Below are positions 46,725 through 56,621 of a stretch of DNA of 64,000 bases, in pieces. A program made the position numbers and the translations under genes. Source of the stretch: Chimonanthus salicifolius (taxonomy: Eukaryota; Streptophyta; Magnoliopsida; Laurales; Calycanthaceae); assembly GCA_013350335.1 (NCBI GenBank), contig CM023539.1:11594302-11658301 (forward strand), in the 5' to 3' direction. The stretch's first letter is position 1. Each line of letters opens with the position of its first letter. Below the pieces are notes generated by a model, which searched no databases, had not been told where the DNA came from, and was given only the letters and a program-made list of their open reading frames with translations.

Positions 46725-47096
46725 GAGTAGCAATCCTTCCACTGTGTTTTGTGTAACCAGATATGGGATTTAGAGTATTGTCCATTTTACCCTTCTATTG
46801 CGGTATAAATCGGCTCACTGATCGGCTCACTGGATCGCTGACCCTTCACTGCGATATAAATCAGCTCATTGACCGGATTACTAACTGGATCACTGACCTG
46901 CACATTGAAATCGAATCACTGAAATTTATTTAAGTGAAACTGTTTTTTCATACAGAAAAACAAATCGAATCATTGATCGGATCACTGATCGGCTCACTGA
47001 CCGAATCATTGAATTATTACAGTAGAAGGGTAAAATGGGTAATACTTTAAAACTCGTGTCTTATTACACAAAATACCCGTGGAAAACTCGCTACCC
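46725..47096. mobile_element. Foldback MITE, hAT-like, with 8-bp target duplication
   Basis: The element is 372 bp and flanked by perfect TTACTTTG repeats (46717-46724 and 47097-47104), the size typical of hAT elements. Its two ends are long inverted repeats. The left arm includes TGTGTTTTGTGTAA and then ATTTTACCCTTCTAT; the right arm carries their complements, including TTACACAAAATA and AGAAGGGTAAAAT. The middle is a series of ATCGGCTCACTG/GATCACTGA words. There is no coding capacity. Confidence 0.88.
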
Positions 47097-47357
47097 TTAC
47101 TTTGTATTTGATGTTCATATTTTTACATTATTTGTTGTTCTTCCACACGTTGTTGTTTTCAAGATAAGATAGCTGTAAGCAAGTCTCCGCTGGGGCTACA
47201 TTTTGTCCAACGGAGAGTGATGGGAATAGTTAGTCATAAAGTAATTGAATCTTGGCCACAATCTGGAAAGGATGGAAGTCTTCTAGTCTTATTGGAAAAC
47301 TCGGCCACTAAGATATTGGAATTTGGAAGATACTGGAATTTAGATTGTACGATACGG

Positions 47358-47504
47358 CAATAATTTCTTTGTAATTTTCTTCATCTTTCCAATTAGTGGA
47401 TTGCACAACACGACAATAATTTCTTTGTAATTTTCTTCATCTTTCCAATTAGTGGACCTGGCAATAATTTCTTTGTAATTTTCTTCATCTTTCCAATTAG
47501 TGGA
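47358..47504. repeat. 43-bp direct repeat, three copies
   Basis: Copies at 47358-47400, 47414-47456 and 47462-47504 are identical or nearly so (CAATAATTTCTTTG...AGTGGA), separated by 13 and 5 bp. Confidence 0.9.
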
Positions 47505-48008
47505 GCGGTCAACTATTAGAAAAGAGACCGGTGCACCAAACACTTTTAAGTAGGTGCACCAAAAGTGAGTAAAATATTCGTTTTATTCAAAAGAAAAATT
47601 AATCGCTTTTCTTTTTCTCTACCCATTTAAAAGGATAAATAAGTAAGGATTAAATGGGGGATTTTAAATGGATTATAAAAGGAATAATGTGACATTTAAT
47701 GGAATTAATTAAATGGAATACAATGGGTGACTGCATGGAAGTCAAGCATTGGTCAATGGCCCAATCATATGAAGATGGTGGAGATAAAAGAAAACGGAAG
47801 CCAATGAATGTGAGTTGTATTTGAATAATGGGCATTAATAGCTGTAATGGTAAAGTGGGAAGGTAGAGTAGGACGGTGGTTTTGTTTGGATGGGTTTCGG
47901 TCAAAAGGAATCAATGGGTGAAAGGGGGGAAAGGGGAAAGGGTTGGTTGGTTGCCGTCTCTGTTTGATATCATAGAACTGGGGATCTGAGGTTCATGAAT
48001 GGCAGGGA
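47505..48008. other. No gene recognised; left flank of the nested copia
   Basis: AT-rich sequence with a short direct repeat GGTGCACCAAA near 47530-47565. The base run AGGGA just before 48009 may be one half of the copia target duplication; its partner would lie beyond the window. Confidence 0.4.
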
Positions 48009-48299
48009 TGTTAACTTAAGATGGAGAACAAGAATAAGAAAACTTAGATTGAAAGACTATTTTATTTAGTGTATACAGCTCTTTAAATAGATCATTTACA
48101 CGACTAACAATCCGCAAAGGGTCGTTAATTTAACAACTTAGAGACTAAAAAGTAGGAGCTGTTACTAACAAGTCTCCTAAGGACTAGGTCATCTAAAGGA
48201 GATGTTAATAACAATTCTCCTAAGGACTAGGTCATCTAGTAACAGTCCTAAACACGTAGTCAACCTTAAACTTAGTCAAACTTAATCTAAACTTTAACA
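48009..48299 (-). mobile_element. 3' LTR of the nested copia element
   Basis: Read on the minus strand it runs TGTTAAAGTTTAG to CTTAAGTTAACA, 291 bp, directly after a polypurine tract TTTAAGGGAGGG. It contains an internal near-duplication around CTCCTAAGGACTAGGTCATCT (about 48172-48235). Confidence 0.82.
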
Positions 48300-48886
48300 C
48301 CCTCCCTTAAACTGAATGTTCATGCTAACATTCAGCTTAGAAAGGTACATCACTGGCCCAACCCCTCCCGCAATACGTCCCTCTCAGCAAATGTGGTGCC
48401 ATGTAGCCTTGTAGCACTCTCCCTCAAACTTGATTCTCTATCAAGCATAGACCAAGTAATCCCCACAGTTTCACAAATAGACAGTTTGAGAGGTTTTGTT
48501 AGTATATCGACAACTTGATCATCACTCCTACAAGTAGTCTACTTAACCAGTTAGCTTGGCAGACACATGAAGTAGCAACAACATACTCTACTTCAGTGGT
48601 TGACAGAGTGACAATTTGTTGCTTTTTCGATGACCAAGATATCGCACCCGAGCCCAACATAAAAACATAACCTGATGTGCATTTTCTATCATCTGGATCA
48701 CCAGCATAATCGCTATCCGTGAAGCCAAATAGACCAGATTGTTCTCCCTTCTTGTAAAATAAGCCAAAATCAGTCGTACCTTTCAAGTACTGGAGGATTC
48801 TTTTGGTAGCAATGAGGTGCAACTCTGTAGGATGTTTCGTGTATCTACTGATTAGACTAACTCCATCATTATGTCTGGTCTAGTTG
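48300..48886 (-). pseudogene. Nested copia, RNase H and pol C-terminal part
   Basis: The minus-strand frame 48499-48822 encodes copia RNase H: KRILQYLKGTTDFGL, FTDSDYAGDPDDRKCTSGY, SWSSKKQQIVTLSTTEVEY. An LTKPLK-like end follows before the LTR. The RT end (RPDIM, then VSLISRY after a one-base deletion) lies at about 48838-48885. It stops at 48886, where the Tekay element begins, and the missing upstream pol sequence resumes at 59140. Confidence 0.88.
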
Positions 48887-49457
48887 TTATCTCCGAAATA
48901 CCTCAAAAAGTCACAAAAAATGGATATCGAGTATAATATATTTTTTTTGAAATGGGGTGACTACTTCCCGCTCAACAAACCACGAGTCGAGAACTTGGAA
49001 ACATAACGAACCACAAGTGTAAACTAATCAAAGTGGTTATATAGTCATCCAAACAAACATGTGATATTGAGTCCATGCAACTAAAATTTCTCAAATTTAA
49101 AACATAAATGAAACATAAACTTCTATTTACTACTACTCCTCTCTAGGTACTTGCTAAAGGGGCCTGCCTGGACCCTCTACGATTGGGGCACCTGAAATGT
49201 AAGGGGTGAGCAAACCAACCCAGTGAAGGTATAAAACATACCACATATTAGCAACATAGTTGTAGATCACATATGTAAAGGGTAGTGAACATCATAAGTG
49301 AATAAATATCCATACCTATGGTACTCAACTACTCTATTAACCGATGTTTCCACTAACCAAACGCAAGATATCATCTCCATAACTCTCAATGAGCCCTAAC
49401 AACTCTGGTCCCCCTACTGATACAATCAGGAGACCATACAATGTGCCACTGCCTCAA

Positions 49458-49630
49458 CCGCCGGAATGCAACGGGGATACCTGCATCTCCTATGGGGGTC
49501 TTGACCACCGAAGCATAACAGGTAAGCTAATCTCAAGGGTAGGCACCTCGACCATCGGAACGCAAAGGGAGACCTTCATCCCCTATGGGGGTCTCGACCG
49601 TCGGAGCGCAATGGGGAAGTCCTCTTGGCA
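49458..49630. repeat. About 47-bp tandem repeat in the Tekay LTR, four units
   Basis: Units start at 49458, 49505, 49552 and 49598. Each has a CCGCCGGAATGCAACGGGGA-like start and GGGGGTCTCGA- or GGCACCTCGA-like end. A matching array lies in the other LTR at about 57213-57390. Confidence 0.78.
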
Positions 49631-50498
49631 ACCAACTCATCACATCATCATAAGCATGTATACATATGAATAGTCTCTCAATTTCATGCACACGAGGTCA
49701 CAAACATGTATAACAACGAGGTATGAGGATACACTCTTATACAACCTACCCAAAATCAACAACATAGTTCATCATGCGAATCAGAAGTATACAATGAGTT
49801 ACTTAATCACGCACATCTACACTCAACACGATTTCATTAACATTTTGTGAACAGACACTCCAAACATCATCAACAGTTTTCAAGTGATGTATATTCAATT
49901 ATTAGGTTGTCTAATTAAAATTCTCTACAACGCACATAGATAATAGAAGTACACCCGAGCGGACCCCCAGCCACATACTTATTTCAACAGTTTCCCTTAC
50001 CGAGTGGCTAAACAAATAGAGGGTTACACTCGGGTGACTCTACGTCCAAAAATAACGGCTTGAATATATGCAGTGCATGCTAAAATAGTGATAAGTCCCC
50101 TCACCGTGTGTGTGGAGTCGAAAGTCCAAAGCGAGTAAGTGGCTTGTTGGGTTGAAGGGAGTTCAATATGTTGAAACAAGGAAGAACAGATGAGTAATTA
50201 AGACAAAGCGGGTTAAAAATGAGGCCGGAGAGAAAGCGGGCCCAAACGGGCTGACCTGGGCCTGGTCTAAAAACGGGCTTTGAAAATGGGCCCAGCTTGA
50301 AATCAGGCTTTGAAAAAGGGCTGGGTAGGAATACTGGGACAAGGTGGATTGGGCCAAAGAGTTGGGCCTACTAGACGTGGGCCGGACCAGGTCTGGGCCT
50401 GGTTGGGCTAGACCAGGTATGGGCATGTTTGGGCTGGACTAGGTCTGGCCCTGGTTGGGCCAGACCAAGTCTGGGCCAATGGGCTGAGTAGTTGGGTC

Positions 50499-50876
50499 CA
50501 AGGGTCGAAATCTCGGCCGATACGGTGTGTATCGACCGAGATATCTCGCGATTTCCACAACCGAGATATCTCGGCCGATACACATAGTATCGGCCAGAGA
50601 TAAAAAATTTGGCCGATAAGGCAGATTTTTATTTTTTATTTAAAAAAAAAACAAATATAGGCGTGGGCCCGGTCGATATCTAGACCGATTTTCATCCAAT
50701 ATGGGTGAATATCAGCCTAGAAATCGGCTGATATTTATATTTTTAAATTTTTTTTAAAAAAAACAACTTTTTTTTTACATGAATTTTTTCACAAAAAAAC
50801 AAACCATCGAGATTTAAAAAAAAAAATGAGAGAAAAATCTCAGCCGAGATCAAATATCGGCTTTTTGACCCCTGGC
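50499..50876. mobile_element. 378-bp GATATCGGCC-type insertion in the Tekay LTR
   Basis: Present in one LTR only: the other LTR reads straight through at 58263-58270. It is flanked by TGGGTC (50493-50498 and 50877-50882). The ends are inverted and imperfect, CAAGGGTCGAAA against CCAGGGGTCAAAAA. The interior is full of CTCGGCCGATA, GAGATATCTCGG and ATCGGCTGATAT words separated by A/T runs. It has no coding capacity. The family is not one I can name. Confidence 0.85.
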
Positions 50877-51799
50877 TGGGTCGCCACTCAAGCCCAAGGA
50901 TTGGGTTGACTCAGAAAATCTTGACTAAGTTGACTCGGCACTCGACTGAGCGACCCAGTAACTCAACTGAGTTGGAAGAAAAAATGGGAGACAATCAAGG
51001 AAAATCCAGGAAAAGGGGAAAATGAGGGAAAATGAGTACAAATCGTGTAAATGCAGAGAAAATGAAGAAAATGAAAATGAAAAACAAGGAAAACTGAGCA
51101 AAAGCATGGAAATCGAAGAAAGGAAAAGGGAAATACGGGAAAACCGACTAATGGTGTGGAAAATCGAAGAAGGAAAAAGGGAAAATAGGGGAGAATCGAG
51201 AGAAATCTTGGAAAACAAGGAAAGGAAAACCTAGAGAAAGGGAGAGAAAGAAAAGGGAAAATCAAAGGTGGCTCGATCGGAGATCGAGAAGGAGAAAGAA
51301 GAAAAAAATCGAGAAAGAGGAAGAGGAGATAGGAGGAGACAGTTATCAAGAGAGAGATCGAGAAGAAGAGGACAAGGGTCACGGCTTGGGGCGCAACGGT
51401 ACTGTAGCGTGGGCGGCTACAGTGTCGCAGAATTGGTAGGGTTTATAAGGGTTAGGGTTTAGGGTCTCAGCTCTTTTTTTTTTGGCTTTTCAAATTTTTT
51501 TTCAGAAGAGTAGAAAAAAAAATATCAAAAAAGGAATCCGAAAGATCTCAGGCGAGAAAACGTGTGACTTTTGAACAAGTTTTCATGACAAATACGCAAT
51601 AATTATAATATTACCAAAATGCCCTTTGAGCTCCCGAACTCGAAAATAGGCAAACTAAGCCCACCATGGCGCCCACACTCTCCTCATTGCTACCATGGTC
51701 CCAAAAACAACTTGGAGATCCGAAAATCTCTCCGAAAATTAGAAATTTTGGGACGGGTCATTACAACACTGCCCCCTTTAAAGAAATTCAAAACGAATT

Positions 51800-52263
51800 T
51801 CAAACTAAACTCATACCTCTAGTCTCCAATAAGGCTAGAAATTGTTTCCGCATCATTGCCTCATTTTCCTTAATAGGTGTCTCCATGCCTTTGCACCGCC
51901 AAACCACTAGAATCAAGCAAATGGTCTTGCCACGAAGCCTTTGCTCTCTAGAACCCTCGATCCACACTGGCCCTTCCTCATAGGTAACATCCTCATTGAT
52001 TTCCACATCTTCTAAGTTAATCACATGAGAAGGATCTTAATGATACTTCTGAAGCTTGAAATATGGAAGACGTTGTGCACTCGGGCAAGACTCGGAGGAA
52101 GTGCAAGTCTATAAGCCACTTCCCCGATCCTCTCTAGCACCTCAAATGGACCAACATAACGAGGGCGACAGCTTCCCTCACCCTCCAAACCTCTGAATCC
52201 CATGACGGGGCGAAACCCTAGGAAGACGCAGTCTCTAACACCAAACTCAAGCGCCTCCTCCAA
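51800..52263 (-). pseudogene. Tekay pol C-terminus with chromodomain
   Basis: The end of integrase (52263-52021) reads GVRDCVFLGF, then RPRYVGPFEVLERIGEVAYRLALPP and VHNVFHIS. A chromodomain-like segment (52024-51800) follows: INEDVTYEEGPVWI, LRGKTICLILVVW. This C-terminal layout is diagnostic for plant chromoviruses of the Tekay/Del type, in which the domain steers integration into heterochromatin. The two parts lie in different frames. Confidence 0.85.
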
Positions 52264-53196
52264 CGATCGGCGTAACTCTTCTACTGACTCTGGGCAGTCA
52301 ATAACCTCTGTTTGATCTATCTCACCTGCTCAGTAGTCTTCCTAATCATCTTTGGTCCTGACATCATTGTACTACTGGTCTCTGCCCAACACAAGGGTGA
52401 TCTGTACGGCCTGCCATACAAGGCCTCATGTGGTGCCATCTTGATACTGTACTGATAGTTGTTGTTGTAAACAAACTCAACCAAATATAAATGGCTTTCC
52501 CACCCACCGTCATAGTCCAAAACACAAGCTCGGAGCATATCCTCCAAGATCTGAATGGTCCACTCTGACTGGCTATTTGTCTGGGGGTGGAAAGCTATAC
52601 TAAAACGTAACTGTCTGCCCAACTCTTTTTGCAAGCACTACCAGAATCGGGAGACAAACCTCGGGTCCTAGTCTAAAACAATTGACTTAGTCACACCATG
52701 TAGTCTGACAATGTCAGTCAAATATATCTGATTCAAAGTCTCGAGAGAATCAGTTGTCTTTATACTAATAAAACGGGCCGACTTAGGCAATCGATCCACT
52801 ATGACCTGCACTGCATCACATATCCGAGAAGACTTCGGTAAACCAGTCACGAAGTCCATAATAATGTGGTCCCACTTCCAATCGAGGACCAAGAGAGGCT
52901 GCAACTTGCCAGCGGGTCTCAAGTGTCCTACTTTGACTTGCTAACAAGTCAAACATTGGGTCACAAACTCGGCTACTGCTCTTCATACTCCTCCACCAGA
53001 ATTGTTGATGCAAGTCGTGATACATCTTTGTACGACCCAGATGCACGGCGAATCTGGAGTCGTGAAAGTGTTGTAATACCTCCTCGTGACTCTGCCCAAA
53101 TAGGGCTACAAAAAGCCTGTCCTGAAAGGTGAAACCACCATCTTGTCTAGTGGTCCATCCAAAAGGTCCATTGCCATTGGCCACAACATTCCTCAA
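52264..53196 (-). pseudogene. Tekay integrase, broken
   Basis: The HHCC zinc region is recognisable (HDSRFAVHLGRTKMYHDLHQQFWW, then QCLTC in the next frame). It is followed by an in-frame TAG at about 52942 where glutamine is usual. The core carries its first aspartate in WDHIIMDFVTGLP, the second in SIVLD at the end of the 52668-52922 frame, and the glutamate region at about 52590 in HPQTNSQSEWTIQ. Frameshifts separate the pieces. Confidence 0.85.
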
Positions 53197-53229
53197 TGCG
53201 ATGCATCTCTCATCTGTCTGCTATCATAA

Positions 53230-53660
53230 ATCCATGGCTGAACAACCACACCGCAAAGTCTAGATGCTCTGTATTCACCGATCAAACTTAATAGTCACCA
53301 AAGTATTCTATCAATTGTCTTTGTCTCATATTCAGCTCCTTCTGTGTGAACAGATACTTTAGGCTATAGTGATCTGAGAAAACCTCGAACCTCTCCTCAT
53401 ATAAGTAATGTCTCCAAACCTTAAACGCAAAAACTACAGCCGCTAACTCCAAATCATGAGTAGGATGATTCTGTTCATGGATCTTAAACTGTCTTGAACC
53501 ATAAGCTACCACCTTTCCATCCTGCATCAAAACACAGCCCAAACCATCACCGCAAGCATCACAGTAGAGCGCATAGCAATGACCTCTCTAGTACTATCAA
53601 CACTGGAGCAGAAGTCAAACTCTCCTTCAATCTTCGGAAGGCTATCTCACAAGCTTCATC
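53230..53660 (-). pseudogene. Tekay RNase H
   Basis: The frame 53542-53288 reads [41 protein letters not shown], then [11 protein letters not shown]. The upstream DAS-type start is in another frame near 53,560. Confidence 0.85.
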
Positions 53661-54496
53661 CTAGATGAATTGCACATCCTTGCGGGTCAACCTTGTCGTA
53701 GGTGTAGCGATCTTGGAGAAATCTTTGATAAACTGCCGGTAGTAGCCCGCAAGACCCAAAACGCTGCGAATTTCAGTCACACTTTGTGGTCGCGCCCAAC
53801 TCAGAACAACCTCAACTTTAGCTGGATCCATGGCCACACCATCAGCTGACACCATGTGTCCAAGAAACTGAACCTCTGGCAACCAAAACTCACAGTTGTT
53901 GTATTTCGCATAAAACCTGTGATCCCTCAAGACTCGAAGTACTGTCTTCAGATGTTGCTCATGGTCCTCCTCCGATGTTGAATATATCAAAATGTCGTCG
54001 TTGAACACCACTACAAACCTATCCAGATACGGCCTGAAAATCATGTTCATTAAGGCCATGAACGTCGCAGGGGCATTAGTCACCCCAAAAGGCACACCAC
54101 AAATTCAAAGAGTCTAAAACGAGTGTGTAAAACGGTTTTCTCAATATCACACTCCCGCACCCTCACTTGATGGTAACATGAACGAAGGTCTATCTTGGAG
54201 AAGCACTTAGACCCTCTCAACTAGTCAAACAGATCATCGATTCTTGGCAAGTGATACTTGTTCTTCACTGTAACTTTGTTCAACTGCCGATAGTCGATGC
54301 ACAATTTCATGGAGCCATATTTTTTCTTGGCAAACAACACCGATGCACCCAAAGATGAAGTGTTATACCGAATGAAGCCAAGGGTCTCTAATTCCCTGAG
54401 CTGTCTCTCCAAATCCAAAGTCTCTGCCGGTGCCATCCGATAGGGAGTGATAGTGATGGGTGACGTATCGGGTAGCAGGTTAATAACTAACTCCAC
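53661..54496 (-). pseudogene. Tekay reverse transcriptase, broken
   Basis: The first part (54496-54221) has [21 protein letters not shown] and [26 protein letters not shown]. The second part (54095-53661) has [13 protein letters not shown], the catalytic loop as [11 protein letters not shown] (usual F-I-D-D) and YAKYNNCEF. About 125 bp between them is out of frame. Order PR-RT-RH-IN fixes it as Ty3/gypsy. Confidence 0.9.
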
Positions 54497-54726
54497 CTCT
54501 CAGTGTGGTGGTAATCCAGGGAGCGTCTTTGGAAAAACGTTCGAAAACTATAGAACCACACGAGACATCTCGACACCAGCTAGCCTCGAACCTTCCCTAC
54601 TCAAACTCACTACCAAACTACACAACTCCTCCACTTTCAAACTGAAGGTCAGGCTAAACTTCTCAACGAACACATCACCTGTGAGCGTACGACCTGCTAC
54701 TCGTCTATGATAACATCCAAGGTGAC

Positions 54727-55317
54727 CTAATGGAAGGACAACCAGTCCATCTCCAAGATGACGTCAAAACCTAACATCTCTAAAACCCATAGATCAAACT
54801 CCAACACTACACTTCCAATGGTCAAAGCACACGACCGACAAATCTGATCTGCGACTTCCGTCACCTCGAATGGTGAACTGACAGAAATAGGGATCCTTGT
54901 TAGCTCTACCACTAAACCATAACTAACATCAAAACTCAATGTAATAAAGGAGTGTGAAGCACCAGAACCAAATAAAACTCTACACCACGTACCCTGAAGG
55001 ACTAATGTACCCTGCATCGCTGTCGGTGGTGCGTACTTCTCTGTATACTGGGTGATGGCGTAAGCTCTACCACGGGTCACTGGTTCGGGTCTGCCACGAC
55101 CTCTACCTCTCTGAGGAGGTGCTACACCTTGACCTGTAGGGGAGCCAGGTGTTACCTGCACATGGGTGGGGGCTGGCATGATCGCTCGCTGGGGTACCAC
55201 CGCTACGGCTTGACCTCTGCCCTGAGGACATTCTTTGGCGAAATGACCTACCCCACCACAAGTGTAGCACTGAAGGCCCCGAGCATAGCCGTGAACTATC
55301 CCTGAAGCTGAGGACAA
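54727..55317 (-). pseudogene. Tekay gag zinc knuckle and protease
   Basis: An intact CCHC knuckle, CYTCGGVGHFAKEC, lies at 55228-55269. Proline/arginine-rich linkers follow, then the protease. Its active-site triad reads LFGSGASHSF at about 54948-54978, with the catalytic aspartate of DSG replaced by glycine. The downstream FDVILEMDWL flap is present. The protease should be inactive. Confidence 0.88.
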
Positions 55318-55329
55318 TCCCTTCTGGTG

Positions 55330-56369
55330 TGGCCGCCTGACACTGGCACAGTTTGAACCAGCTAAGGTGGTCCTAAAGGTAACCTCTAACTCGAGTGGAT
55401 GGGTGGCCCCTTCCTCTTCTTATCAAAACCTCTACTCTGTCTGGGGGCAAAAATTGATGTTGGCTGATAAACCATCCCACTGCTCCAAAGGACGGTGCTC
55501 TCTGCCAAGATCGCCCTTTACACCACTTCAGCATAGGTAGTGCTCCTCGCAGTAACCACCACATGAGCGACCACTGGATGAAGGCCTAGCTCTAAACGGC
55601 GTGCTTTCAATAGATCAGTCACAATCATCTCTGGTGCGAAGCGACACTCAGAGAACTTCGCCTCATACTGAATAACTATGTCGTCACCTTATATTAGGTT
55701 GGCGAACTCAATGCTCTTGGCTTCCTTGACTACTGATGGGAAATACTTAGCCAGAAACACTTGGCGAAAGATGTCCCAATCCCTCAAAGCTGTGGCTCAG
55801 AGGGGCTCCTGGGTCCACCAACGGGTTGCTTCTCCTGTGAGGTGATGTGCGGCCAAGGTCACTCGTAGGTCTCCCTCCCTGACGGCGAGCGTATCTAGGA
55901 GATTGCTGATCTCATCGATCCAGTCCTCTGTTGAGATTGGGTCAGGCCCTCCTCTGAACACACGAGCGTAATGGCGCTTAAACTCTCTCAATGCAACCAT
56001 CTCTCTAATATTGTGATAGGCCTCGCCAGGTGGAGGTGGTGGCGGAGGTGGTGGTGGAGGCGGAGGGGACGGAGGTGGAGGTGGAGGCGGAGGAGATGCT
56101 GCCTACCACTCCAACAAGGTATGCACTGTCCTCTCTACCGTCCCCTCCATGGCTCTCTCAAGGTTGGTCACCATCCTAGTCAACATCTTCATCAGTTGTC
56201 CCTGGTTGATGGGCTCCTGCGCAGGTCTGGATCTCAAAGTTGACGTCTCTGCCAAACTCTCCAGTCCTTCCTAAACCATTGGTCCCTCCCCTGCTAGACG
56301 AACCCTAGTCGCACCGACATTGTCGTTGCCACGGCCTCCCCCATTTGAACGGGTGTTCTATCTTGACAT
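55330..56369 (-). pseudogene. Tekay gag, broken, with polyproline tract
   Basis: The putative start at 56369 is followed by a stop three codons later. A polyproline tract of about 20 residues is encoded at 56030-56100. The capsid-like Retrotrans_gag segment follows: FKRHYARVFRGGPDPI, EATRWWTQEP, then a stop, then DWDIFRQVFLAKYFPS. Stops at several places prevent translation. Confidence 0.82.
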
Positions 56370-56607
56370 CGCCTGTTTCATAAAGAAACCGAAGGTCAGA
56401 CACCTTAACAAGTGAAAATCCAAAATAGTACATATCTCAAACATACTATCTGAAGGGATGCGTACTAGGCATATTACACGAACCTAGAATATCTACGCAC
56501 TACTCAAGAACCCGGTTCCATCTACCCTATCACACTGGGGATGAACCTAATCTCTAGTTGTCATCTCATCCATCTCTAGCCCATGCACAGTCCGAGAGTT
56601 GACCCGC

Positions 56608-56619
56608 GCTCTGATACCA
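56608..56619 (-). other. Primer binding site, initiator-Met tRNA
   Basis: GCTCTGATACCA on the plus strand, that is TGGTATCAGAGC on the minus strand, a full match to the common plant site. It lies two bases from the LTR at 56622 and fixes the element's orientation. Confidence 0.92.
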
Positions 56620-56621
56620 AC

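Larger units (their letters stand above)
48887..51765 (-). mobile_element. 3' LTR of the nested Tekay/Del chromovirus
   Basis: Homologous to 56622-59139 along its length. The first 28 or so bases (TGTAATGCCATATCCC...) present in the partner are missing, and it starts at TTATCTCCG. It ends GGGTCATTACA at 51765. It is longer than its partner because of the 378-bp insertion at 50499-50876. A polypurine tract (TTTAAAGGGGGCAGTGT on the minus strand) abuts it at 51766-51782. Frames at 50925-51462 are shadows of its A/G-rich tract. Confidence 0.9.

Noticed and set aside
55971..56243. Plus-strand Arg/Trp-rich frame
   Set aside because: It is the antisense of the gag polyproline codons.
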